From NCBI GenBank assembly GCA_030374735.1, contig JASCIV010000296.1:1-25918 (forward strand): a stretch of 25,918 nt of DNA, written 5' to 3'. The notes beneath the pieces are model-generated. The model was not told where the DNA came from. It ran no database searches and was given only the letters and a program-made list of their open reading frames with translations. Position 1 is the first letter of the stretch, and each line of letters starts with the position of its first letter. The DNA comes from Gracilaria caudata (taxonomy: Eukaryota; Rhodophyta; Florideophyceae; Gracilariales; Gracilariaceae). This document shows positions 16,981 to 25,479 of this stretch, one piece after another. The translations under genes were made by a program, and so were the position numbers.

Positions 16981-18100
16981 ATGGCTCCCAAAGGTCGTGC
17001 GGCGGACGCATTGGACAACATCGAATCAATGCTAGATGCCCTCCATGATGTCAATCAGCTGGATGATGTTTGTGCTACTCCAGAACCACATACAAACGTC
17101 CCTATCGGTTCTCTCGGTCATCAGCAACAAGTAACGAATGAAGATGAAAACGAGGTTGAAGTGCGGGAGGCAAAGTCTTCGGGCAAAGTGGCTGCGAAGA
17201 AAAGCACACAACCGAAGGTGGCAAACAGCGCGAACCATAAGAATGGACCCCGTCATCAGAAGACTGCGCAGAAACGGCCTCGCAAAGGTCGGGCTCGCTT
17301 GCCACGATCTTCTCCTAAACCTTCCATTCATAAGAAGGAAACCAGAGCTCAGGAAAAGGGTGTCGCCCAAGTGAAGCAGGTTCGCAAGGCCGTGTGCAAA
17401 AGTAATGGTAGTGACCCCAGTGGCCTTTCATCACAAGATAAGGTTGAGCAACAGTTCTTGCAAGGCCTTAAACGTATGGCCGAGGAAAGACTAGAGGTAC
17501 GTCATTCGGTGAACGCAAAACATCGGTTCGTTGAAGAAACACGGGCAGTCAAACAGGCTCAACGCTGACATTGGGACAGGTTGAGAACCGTCGACGAGAA
17601 CAATGGAATGCACAGATTCGAAAGAAAATGAAGATCATCATGGGAACAACGGAGACAAGCATGCGGGAATTGGTTGGATCCACTGCAAGTGATATTTCAA
17701 AGACTGCTCGAAGCGTGTTGAATATGATACCCAAAGGTCTCGATAAACAGTTGGAAAACCTCGAGGTAAGCGTCTGACCCGTAAAGCATATGCACTCCTC
17801 TCTCAGTGTGCTTTTTCAATCTCTGACCCTATGGTTTGTATTCGCACACGGAAGGAAACGGTTGCTGAAGAGAGGAAATCGCTTTCCGTCTTGAAGGATT
17901 CCATGACCCTGTTCTCCGAAACGCTTCAGAATCAGCTCAAGGACCTTCGAGCACAAGTCAAAGTGAACGAGATAGAGCATGACGAAAAGATCAAGAAGGT
18001 AACCGCAGCTGCTAAGAAAACCAATCAGAAACGCCGCGACTTTCGTAACACGCTTTTGAAGGTCGAGCAAGTCCTCGAAGATAATCCCAATCCGAAATGA
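16981..18100 (+). CDS. coiled-coil protein, three exons, unrecognised
   Basis: I join exons 16981-17496, 17580-17765 and 17855-18100, all phase 0, for 315 residues. Intron 1 (17497-17579, 83 nt) runs GTACGT to GGGACAG; intron 2 (17766-17854, 89 nt) starts GTAAGC. An earlier acceptor at 17806 (TCTCTCAG) also keeps the frame and would add 16 residues, but leaves a 41-nt intron. The start ATG is in good context (AACATGG). Residues 1-150 are disordered and Lys/Arg/Ser-rich, with a basic cluster around RPRKGRARLPR. From about 155 to the end the chain is almost all charged helix with heptad-like spacing (LKRMAEERLE, ENRRREQW, LDKQLENLE, LKDLRAQVK). A basic disordered head with a long C-terminal coiled coil is also the plan of SYCP3/Cor1-like chromosome-axis proteins, but I see no diagnostic motif, so function is open. 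Confidence 0.75.
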
Positions 18101-18119
18101 AGTCATTTGTCTAGAGATG

Positions 18120-19172
18120 TTAAGGCTGATTTGGTTTCAATATCAAATGGCCGCAGACATCGACGTTGTGCGCAAGGTAGCAAAGTTTGCCATTTAACAA
18201 CTGCCCCCTTCGGTCTTGAAGGTATCTCAAAAACGCACCCGACTCCTTGTTGTACTCTTCACCTGTACTATCGTCCAATGTTGATTCAACAAAATCAAGT
18301 ATACAACTGAGGAAAAATCTTTCATCAGATTCGTACTTGCCGTCGATATTGGGGTATACCATCCATGACGAACTACCAGCGGCGGTAATTATGGCATTCT
18401 GATCCCGGAGGACTGGGACCAACAATCGGCCTGTATGACAGGCTTGTATCTCTCTCCCGCGCACCAGTCTCTGTCCCATCTCCATATGGTACCTTTCCTC
18501 TACGTAGCGATCGTATACACATCCTTCGCAAGACTCAGGATAAAAGCTGGTCGTCCCATCAAAGTTGATGGGGAAATAAAAGGCACTTACACCTGCGTCG
18601 ATGTCAAGAGCGTTGAGGAGCACCTTTGTCGCGGACTCAAGTTCCCACAAATCAAGTACTGCGGCGCCTATTATGACGTCGAATCTCGCATGGCAGTTTT
18701 CCAAGTATTTCAGGGCGTTGCCAACCACAAAACTAACCGTTATGCTCTCCGAGAGTATAAGATCTTCCAGATTTTCAACTTCTTCTTCATCTCCAAAACC
18801 TCTGTGATGCACGCCACAGCCGCCAACTATGGCAGGTGATGGCAAGTGCAGAGAAACATGATTGGAACACAGGTGGTTATCACTTGTAGATAATCTTGAT
18901 CCAATACTCAAACGGGCAGACTTGAGCAGTTCCGGCTTAATGTCAAGAAGGGTATAGTGAACTACCTCGGTCGCCGAGAACATCGTTCTTCTTCGCAGTA
19001 GACGTTGAAACATATCTCCCACACCAGCACCCACTTCGATGACGCGAAGAGTGTGGACGGAGTTTTGCAGCGCTGCACACGCAACGTAGCTTTCAAATTC
19101 ATTCAACACGTTCAAGTTAAAGGCGCGGTCATCGACGGAGCGCTTTGCTCGCAGGTATCTCGCGTAATCCAT
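18120..19172 (-). CDS. class I SAM-dependent methyltransferase, bacterial-type family
   Basis: Predicted 350 residues, one exon. The frame extends to 19208, but the first ATG is at 19172, giving MDYARYLRAKRSVDDRAFN, which matches how I recall bacterial members of this family beginning. The Rossmann motif I is VIEVGAGVGD (about 44-53), the acidic end of strand 2 is LLDIKPE (Asp77), and strand 4 is FDVIIGAAVLDL. Further family-like parts follow: FYFPINFDGTTSF, a VxxRYHxxM-like segment, GSSSWMVYP, and a C-terminal LCYLAHNVDVCG. The substrate is unknown. It has an insertion after strand 2 (about 90-130) rich in His, Gly and acidic residues. Family resemblance is from memory of bacterial proteins with the AKRxVDDRAxN opening. 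It is tail to tail with the coiled-coil gene; only 19 bp separate the stops, so the 3' UTRs must overlap. Confidence 0.85.
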   Translation of the reverse strand: MDYARYLRAKRSVDDRAFNLNVLNEFESYVACAALQNSVHTLRVIEVGAGVGDMFQRLLRRRTMFSATEVVHYTLLDIKPELLKSARLSIGSRLSTSDNHLCSNHVSLHLPSPAIVGGCGVHHRGFGDEEEVENLEDLILSESITVSFVVGNALKYLENCHARFDVIIGAAVLDLWELESATKVLLNALDIDAGVSAFYFPINFDGTTSFYPESCEGCVYDRYVEERYHMEMGQRLVRGREIQACHTGRLLVPVLRDQNAIITAAGSSSWMVYPNIDGKYESDERFFLSCILDFVESTLDDSTGEEYNKESGAFLRYLQDRRGQLLNGKLCYLAHNVDVCGHLILKPNQP

Positions 19173-19419
19173 TTCTCTTGAGCTGTTCTCGGGGATGGCG
19201 AATCCCACAAGTCGACATTATTGTCCAGGGTGACAGATAAAGTCACTAACTTGGTAAACGAAACTCGAAACACCCAGGGACATCATTCCACTTGCTGCGT
19301 TGGATGATCTAACTTGGCAATCCAAAGAGGAACCCTGTGGTTCTAAACGAGCAGTTCTCCTACGATCTCCGGAGTACGAGGGTTGGGTCGATTTCATGTG
19401 ATCTTGCCCTTCGTACGGG

Positions 19420-19440
19420 TAGCGTTCTAGCGTTCTACCC
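19420..19440 (+). repeat. tandem TAGCGTTC repeat within an inverted repeat
   Basis: The 8-mer TAGCGTTC occurs twice in tandem, followed by TACCC. With the bases GGG before it, GGGTAG and CTACCC form an outer inverted repeat. Confidence 0.85.
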
Positions 19441-19596
19441 TTCGTAGATGCACAGCCCTGGTCACACGCTACACGTAGATAGCGAGATGAATTTACATTG
19501 CTGTGGTATTGTACCGTCGTACGTGTACTGGGGGTTTTCGACCTTTGTGTTAGAAGCTACGACGAGCGAAGACGGTTTCCTTCTTGGCGAAGAGGG

Positions 19597-19620
19597 GTAG
19601 CGAACGCTAGCGTTCTAACC
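19597..19620. repeat. palindrome GAACGCTAGCGTTC with shared flank
   Basis: GAACGCTAGCGTTC (19602-19615) is a perfect 14-bp palindrome. Its right part, TAGCGTTCTAACC (19608-19620), is identical to 22610-22622. Confidence 0.88.
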
Positions 19621-20459
19621 CTTGGTAAAGACATGGGCCCTCGGATCGTGTTTTTCCGAGGAGAGTCGGTGGTCGCGGTGGCAAACTTCAAGCATGCCCA
19701 TGAGTTGCTATGACCGATTGAAGCGAAGACTGCGACGTAACCACGGCACAAGCGATCTGAGTATGAGTTCTGTACGCCGGAAGCCAGCGTGCTCTTGGGT
19801 CGGCTTCCGTCATATGCTTCCCTAAGATCTCAAAACAGTTTTGTCCACTGGAGCGGCTACAGCCCAAGCATGTCCTGTTGGGTCCCCTGGCATCGTTACC
19901 ATCAAATTAACGAACGAAGGACTTCAGCTCCATCAGGTACGAGTATCATGCAAATAAGGTTCCTCGTTTGTTCGTTCGTAACTTGCGACCGGATCATGAT
20001 GGTTGTGAGGACCAAACCCCGATGAGAGGCGTCAGAATACCCATGGGCTTTCATGAACTGCGAGGCCAAGCACGTTCTCGCTCTTGATTAGCGCTGAGGT
20101 GATTCATCCTTCGGCAAACACCATTGGCATTAAGAAGGCCCTCGCACGTCCGCTCTTGTAAGTGCTCGGCCCTCCCTTCAAAATTGAAGCGAAATCTGAC
20201 TGCGCCGGGTCTCTCTTAGAAGCTGCAAATTAGCCGTTTGGTAAGAAGAGAATCGGCCTTCCTTTTGGAGAACTCGTATGTCATAGATTGAAGGTAAGGT
20301 TAGCCTTCTTACTGGATCTGCAGGAACGCACACCGCGCGAACGCTACGTAGTACGAAGTTCGTAGCCTGCGCTTTGTGGTTGATGAAAGTCTCAGCTTAA
20401 AAAGTTACAGGTTGCAGGGCCTCTGAAACAAAGTCGTCAAACTCCTGGTGATTACAGGA

Positions 20460-21866
20460 CTAGCAACGCGCTTGAGGTGCAAAATCCCTCCAATTCCTCA
20501 TATCATCGCTTCCTACAACACCACCTTCAAACCTGTCTGTCTCAGGCAAACCTTCTTGCACCATACCATAATACCCGACTTCCCCGACCTGATATTTCAC
20601 TCGAAAAGATAGCTTTTCCCCACCAGCTCGTAACAGCGATGTCTGTCGCGGAACTGGGAGCTGATCCTTGATGAACTGCTGTAGTCCTTCTTCCACATCG
20701 TTTGCAAGAATTGTTCGTACAATTAGTCGAGAGATCAGAAGTAACACAGCAGCAACAATCAGAGCAAACAAAGACGCATTTTTCTCTGTCCTTTTCAGAA
20801 GGATGATATTCCTCTGTTCAGTGAAATCGCTGCTCGGGTCTGACTCATTTCGCAACAACAGCTGGTCTGAACTCACTAATGTCATTCTCTGTCTCAAAGC
20901 AATTGTAATGTTCGTAGTGATCTGATTCTTCAATTCACGCGTCGTTGATACATTTTCGCATTCGATTCCAACTGATTCAATCAACCGTTTCCCTGAGTTA
21001 AATTGCTCATTCCTCTTTGCTGGTACAGGACCAAGAACGTTCGTTTCCCCACAGTATTCGGAAAACTGTTCAAGAGCAGTTTGCACAAGGAGAGCAGAGG
21101 AGTTTTCTGTCAGACCTCCCCTCACCCAAAAGTTACCTTCCTCGGCCTGAAGGCGTGCCCACTTCACTCCCAACATTACCAAACCCTGGAATATAACTCT
21201 CGTAGTCACCGAATAGTCTTGTTCCATCGTAATTTCTATGCCAGTAACATTCGGATTTTCATCCTCCGGCAAGATTGGACTTTCGCACAGTCGAAAGGAA
21301 GCCTGCAGTACATCGCTGCTTCTCTCCTCAAACGAGACTGTTCGGCAAAGTGACAGATACGGGGTTGTTTCGAGGGCATCAGCAGGGTCACTCACGCCAA
21401 AGCGCACAGCTCCAAATCCTGCCTGATCAAGGTCTAAAGTTTGTGTTCTGGACATGGCAAGAGCCAAAAGAACAACATCGATCAGGGGCGTGGCAGTTAC
21501 AAGAAGCAGAACGACGAGAACTGTCTTGACTTTCACACGTTCCGGATCTCGGGATATGGCGGTGTCCTTAGGAATATCGCCCCCATAGTAAAGACGCGTG
21601 AGCCAATCTTTCCTTATTAGACTATTCAAGATAGCTAGTGGAGAAGACAGGTACCTCGTGAGGATGACAACGGCTAGGTGTTTCAGTTTAGCTTGGTGGC
21701 GCTTTTCCAAGCCGAGAACAGTGTCAAAAAGAATAGCTGCCGTCTGGTAAGCAATCAAAGTGATTAACACTGAGGTAACAATAGAGCTCAAGGATGTGCG
21801 AGAGATTTCGAAGGAATACCATGGAGCTTCAACCGCTGAATAGTAGAGCTTATTGTTTCGAATCAT
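20460..21866 (-). CDS. three-span membrane protein, paralogue A, unrecognised
   Basis: Predicted 468 residues, one exon, starting MIR at a true ATG (21866). Hydrophobic segments lie at about 27-49, 113-138 and 364-386. A weaker one (about 62-84) might be peripheral. The 225-residue region between the second and third segments carries six N-glycosylation sequons (Asn206, 255, 305, 319, 340, 363) and cysteines 174, 194, 272 and 303, so it is probably luminal or extracellular with two disulfides. The C-terminal tail (about 387-468) would be cytosolic. It has clear similarity to the product at 24136-25470: the same MIR start, YQ at 40-41, LG at 51-52, an FGAVRFGVSD segment, matching cysteines, and a matching third span with following helix. 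I know no described family. Function could be adhesion, sensing or secretion, but nothing in the sequence decides. Confidence 0.85.
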   Translation of the reverse strand: MIRNNKLYYSAVEAPWYSFEISRTSLSSIVTSVLITLIAYQTAAILFDTVLGLEKRHQAKLKHLAVVILTRYLSSPLAILNSLIRKDWLTRLYYGGDIPKDTAISRDPERVKVKTVLVVLLLVTATPLIDVVLLALAMSRTQTLDLDQAGFGAVRFGVSDPADALETTPYLSLCRTVSFEERSSDVLQASFRLCESPILPEDENPNVTGIEITMEQDYSVTTRVIFQGLVMLGVKWARLQAEEGNFWVRGGLTENSSALLVQTALEQFSEYCGETNVLGPVPAKRNEQFNSGKRLIESVGIECENVSTTRELKNQITTNITIALRQRMTLVSSDQLLLRNESDPSSDFTEQRNIILLKRTEKNASLFALIVAAVLLLISRLIVRTILANDVEEGLQQFIKDQLPVPRQTSLLRAGGEKLSFRVKYQVGEVGYYGMVQEGLPETDRFEGGVVGSDDMRNWRDFAPQARC

Positions 21867-22582
21867 AGTGTTCGTTAAGGAGCAGCAAACGAAGGGGGGA
21901 AGTCGAGCTTGATAGTTTGCCTTATGAGTTCCATGGATTGTGCGTTTTATCCTCTGCCCTTACACCTACAGGTACAGGACTGGAGTGCTAAGCTTCGGCA
22001 AATGAGTACCCCTGTCAACGCAAACAAAAACGACTGATGGAGCCTAACAAGGGTCAGCCAGCAATTCATTCGGCAGATGTGGGGTTATGTTTATCCGCGA
22101 GCGCAGCATCGGACAATATCTTAAATCCAGGAAGGCACAAGGACGACAATCTGTTCCCTCGGTTTTACGTGAAGTACAGATGGTTTGATGCGCTTCTGAT
22201 TGGCATTGCTAAACGTCAGTTTTTAGCGGAGCATTTCTAGCCTTTCCTTTTGACTAAACATTTCCGCAAGGTTGTAAGGTTAGATATTGCGTCCGGAACA
22301 ACTTATGCTGTCGCTCACGTTGACGGCGGAAGTCATGAACACGAACATTAAAGGAAGTATTTCTTCAACAGGGGGAACCGAGTTCTGTAGGTAGGGTTTT
22401 CTATAATATTATACAGGCGTTTAAGCATATCCTGTTAAAACATTCTGTTGAAATATATGTCTTTAGAAGTAGCCCGCTTCACGGGATATCTTCTTAGCAG
22501 CAATCGAAGAACTTGACCTTACCGACAAAAGGCGAACACAACAACAATCAGCAACAAGTGTGGCTCTCAAGAACTTTTAAGA

Positions 22583-22599
22583 GGCCAAAAGCTTTGGCC
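22583..22599. repeat. perfect 7-bp inverted repeat
   Basis: GGCCAAA and TTTGGCC separated by AGC, eight bases before the GGTTAG/CTAACC hairpin. Confidence 0.85.
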
Positions 22600-22606
22600 C
22601 AAAAAA

Positions 22607-22622
22607 GGTTAGCGTTCTAACC
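22607..22622. repeat. GGTTAG-CGTT-CTAACC hairpin, copy of the 19.6-kb motif
   Basis: Six-base perfect arms around CGTT. TAGCGTTCTAACC (22610-22622) is identical to 19608-19620, three kb away on the other side of membrane-protein gene A. Confidence 0.88.
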
Positions 22623-23860
22623 TCATGAGTTGACGCTGACATGCTCTATCTACTTTATCATGAAGTTCATGACACCGCCAGGAAATGAATCATGTCTAGC
22701 CAATAGACGGAAAATGAGAATCATTTTTTTCACCTGGTTGCTCGTTATGAAAGTTTCTTCTTCTATTTGATACTAATAGGGAGGGGCATTTTAAGGAGGA
22801 TTCATCCCTTTTAAGAAGAAGAATAGCAACATTCAATTGATGCCAAAGAGCAATTTTGACGCCAATCATTTCTGTTGATAAACTCCAGAGAAGACAGTCT
22901 GCTGCCAACAATCTGAAAGAAATTACAATGCCCCCGGGTGCAGAATCTGTAATTGATGCTTGCGTTGAGTTTGAACGGCCGCCCTACATTCGGTTATAGG
23001 AATTGCTGAATACTAGTCTGTAGTAAGATAGTGTCTTATGGTCATGAAGCGTTGATTCGGAACTCGCGGTTCTCAGCAATTCACAACTTTGGCTATCAGC
23101 TACGACACAGGTTTTCTTGAATGGCCGCAAGAATTTTGCATGCAGCATTGCCCTGTATGACGAATGACACATTGGTGGACATCATTATTTTGCTCGTACT
23201 GTATGGCCGTCACTGGGATTTATTGCAGGCCAGGTTAACCCAGATCATTGATCATTATCTGTGTTTCTCATGGCCTTGTTGTGTAGCACCGCTCAGCTCT
23301 TCCGAGGGCTACAAAGGAACAGTTGTTTGCTGAAGCACCTTCATTCTCCACATCCGCAGTTGTCAAAGAGGTGCTAATCCTTCTGCTTGTCTACTGATCA
23401 CGAATCAAAATGGTCGTTCAATGTTCAATGTTCTCTGTTGTTTTAGGACAAATCTTTGAACATTTTTGGAAACGGATCGTATACTTCATCTTGAAGAAGT
23501 GATTCGGTGAGGCGAACTATGCACGCTGACTTACCCGCCAGCTCTACGCCAATTGCGATCAAAGAGTACCCAGTTATACGAGATAAGAAGTCGACACCCA
23601 ACCTTAGGAGCACGTGTTTAAAGAAGGTTGGCCCAGCATGAACGAACGCACCTTCTCAAATTGTTTTAAGTCGTTCACTACCACGTCAGCGTAGTACACC
23701 TTGTACAAGCATAAGGTGTACATTTGCAAGCTCTGTGGGATAGCACTGTTTGCAATTACTAACAATAACTTAACCCACCAACTGGCCAAACATTTAAGGC
23801 GTTTAACGAGCACCTTCCATTTCTTCGCTTAGCACTGGTGGGCTACATTTTGCGAGACGC

Positions 23861-23885
23861 GGAGGGGGAGGACGAGGGGTGGGGG
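23861..23885 (+). other. G-rich stretch, possible quadruplex
   Basis: Three runs of four to five G (GGGGG, GGGG, GGGGG) lie within 25 bp, with GG pairs nearby. It lies in the upstream region of membrane-protein gene B. Three long runs plus a neighbour could form a quadruplex, but a standard four-run motif is incomplete. Confidence 0.3.
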
Positions 23886-24135
23886 ATTGCAACAGCAATG
23901 GAATCCAACCATGATCATCATTAGCAATGATTGCTCACTACAAGCGAGAATAGGTTTCATAATTCGTCTGCTTCTCGAACTGAGCTTCAAATGGGGAAAT
24001 CCTCAAATGCTCACATATGCGGAAGTACGGCCCGCGACTACTTCGTACAATGAAAGGACGAGCCCAACTCCAAACAGCACCATTTCGCCTGTTCCCACTA
24101 GCGTTTGTCACTGCCCTTTTCGTTCTCCTTCAGTT

Positions 24136-25470
24136 ATGATTCGTGATGGTTACGTTACATACGCTGACGCTGCAACTAGTCTAAGAAACTGGCGCCCGGA
24201 AAGCCCCTTACTCCATGAGCTGTTGTTTGCCGTTTCTATGACTTGCTTGGTCTACCAAGTCACTAAACTGGTTTTAGAGATTTTCCTTGGCCAAAGGCGT
24301 CGAGGACAGATGCAAATCTCCGATTTCTACATATATACCGTCGTATCTTCCGTCTCTTTTTCGTCAATCTTGCCAAGCCTGCGAACCAAGAGGCCCGTAG
24401 GGGGCAAAAGGACTAAACGGAAAACCCCTTTGATAGATACCCAAGCGTTTCACGTATCTCATATCATTGCAACTTCAAAGTACATCACGCTTTTGCTCGT
24501 CGTACCAGGGATCCAAATTCTGGGAACCTTTCTCAGTATTGAAACAGAACGTGTATTGCACTTCAGCGACGTGAATTTTGGTGGAATGAGCATGGGATTA
24601 AGAGATGGGCGATCTGACGTGAGGTTGACCGGAAATTCCGATTGCGCTGAAGCAGAATCTCTGCTTGCAACGGACGAGACTGGGATGACTGATTTCTTTC
24701 GCTGCTACGGCCAGTTCCCTATTGCGTTCGACAACGATAGGAACTTTGAGAACAACCAAACGTTTATTGCCATTCTGAGGTCAAGTCCAGTTGATATCGG
24801 AGTTACCATTGTCGTACCAAAGAAAAGGTGGATTTCCTTTTTGACCCTGGATATGTATGACAGAAAGCAATCATACAAACTGAGAAACTCTTTAAGCGCC
24901 ACTGATCGAGCTCAAATCTTTGAAAGAGGGATTCAAGAAATGACGAAACCATGCTTGTCACCCACGGTTACAAGAGGAGTCGATATTTCATGGGTAATAC
25001 CCCCTGATCTCCCTCAGCAGGAGATTCTATCTGCGTCTGTACAATGTGGCCCATTTGACGCCGATTTTGTCGCCGGTGTTGGAAATAGGATGTTAGACAA
25101 CGTAACCTTCGTAGAAACAGAGCGTTTTGAGATTGCTGAGAGTGCAGTTTTCCCGCCCGAGTTCAGATCTGCTGACGACATTGTGTTCTTCCAGAGGCAT
25201 CGCAGTAATGCGTTACTTTTGCCCACAGTAATCGCTTTTTTCGCTGTTCTTGGGGCTAGAATGCTGGTGAGGTTTGCTCTTTATGTGGAGGGGCCGCTTG
25301 CGTTGGAAATGATTTTGAAGGACCGATTTGCTCTGAAATGTTGCGATTCCATGCTTCAACTGGAACAAATTGTATGCTACGGGTCTGATTCTGATTCTTC
25401 TGGTGCGATGGAGAGTGTATCATCGATTCACACTGAAGGGGATGAATCATCTTTGGAGTCGAATAAATGA
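24136..25470 (+). CDS. three-span membrane protein, paralogue B, unrecognised
   Basis: Predicted 444 residues from the ATG at 24136, which gives MIRDGYVTYADA. I choose it because alignment with paralogue A (20460-21866) then starts at residue 1 and needs no gap through YQ (40-41) and LG (51-52). Upstream in-frame ATGs at 23911 or 24007 would add 75 or 43 residues not matched in A. Hydrophobic spans lie at about 27-50, 115-135 and 358-380. A basic loop (about 82-97, KRPVGGKRTKRK) lies between the first two and fits a cytosolic side. The large loop has cysteines 170, 190, 273 and 304, spaced like those in A, and sequons at Asn207 and Asn322. The tail is acidic and Ser-rich (about 415-444) and could be phosphorylated. 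The AATAAA at the stop codon may be the polyadenylation signal. No known family. Confidence 0.85.
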   Translation: MIRDGYVTYADAATSLRNWRPESPLLHELLFAVSMTCLVYQVTKLVLEIFLGQRRRGQMQISDFYIYTVVSSVSFSSILPSLRTKRPVGGKRTKRKTPLIDTQAFHVSHIIATSKYITLLLVVPGIQILGTFLSIETERVLHFSDVNFGGMSMGLRDGRSDVRLTGNSDCAEAESLLATDETGMTDFFRCYGQFPIAFDNDRNFENNQTFIAILRSSPVDIGVTIVVPKKRWISFLTLDMYDRKQSYKLRNSLSATDRAQIFERGIQEMTKPCLSPTVTRGVDISWVIPPDLPQQEILSASVQCGPFDADFVAGVGNRMLDNVTFVETERFEIAESAVFPPEFRSADDIVFFQRHRSNALLLPTVIAFFAVLGARMLVRFALYVEGPLALEMILKDRFALKCCDSMLQLEQIVCYGSDSDSSGAMESVSSIHTEGDESSLESNK

Positions 25471-25479
25471 TGAATAAAT
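25462..25479 (+). terminator. AATAAA signals at the stop of paralogue B
   Basis: One AATAAA overlaps the last codons (25462-25467) and a second follows just after the TGA at 25468. Position is compatible with polyadenylation a little downstream. Sequence match only. Confidence 0.4.

Larger units (their letters stand above)
19209..20459. other. spacer with degenerate repeats
   Basis: About 1.25 kb. It contains the TAGCGTTC palindromes at 19420 and 19597, related TACG/CGTA inverted pieces (for example GCTACG...CGTAGC near 20343-20364) and a GAAGG...CCTTC stem around GGTTAG near 20290. A short open stretch at about 19826-19946 reads like a beta-strand protein fragment (see findings), but stops and frame breaks follow. 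No gene called. Confidence 0.5.
21867..24135. other. spacer between the divergent membrane-protein paralogues
   Basis: About 2.3 kb. It should hold both promoters. Short ATG ORFs at 22037-22240 and 23121-23333 (the latter with a hydrophobic stretch) are unrecognised and not called. It contains two adjacent hairpins at 22583-22622, a TATAATATTATA palindrome at 22402-22413, a G-rich stretch at 23861-23885, and an inverted copy of the 13-mer AGCAATGATTGCT at 23923. The downstream frame stays open back to 23887, with extra ATGs at 23911 and 24007. Confidence 0.5.

Noticed and set aside
22402..22413. TATAATATTATA as a possible rolling-circle replication nonanucleotide site
   Set aside because: It lacks the full TAATATTAC sequence and a GC-rich stem, and no Rep-like gene is nearby. 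A chance AT palindrome is simpler.
23887..24135. N-terminal extension of membrane paralogue B
   Set aside because: The frame is open and has ATGs at 23911 and 24007, but paralogue A starts exactly where B has ATG 24136, and the extension has no match in A. It remains an alternative start.
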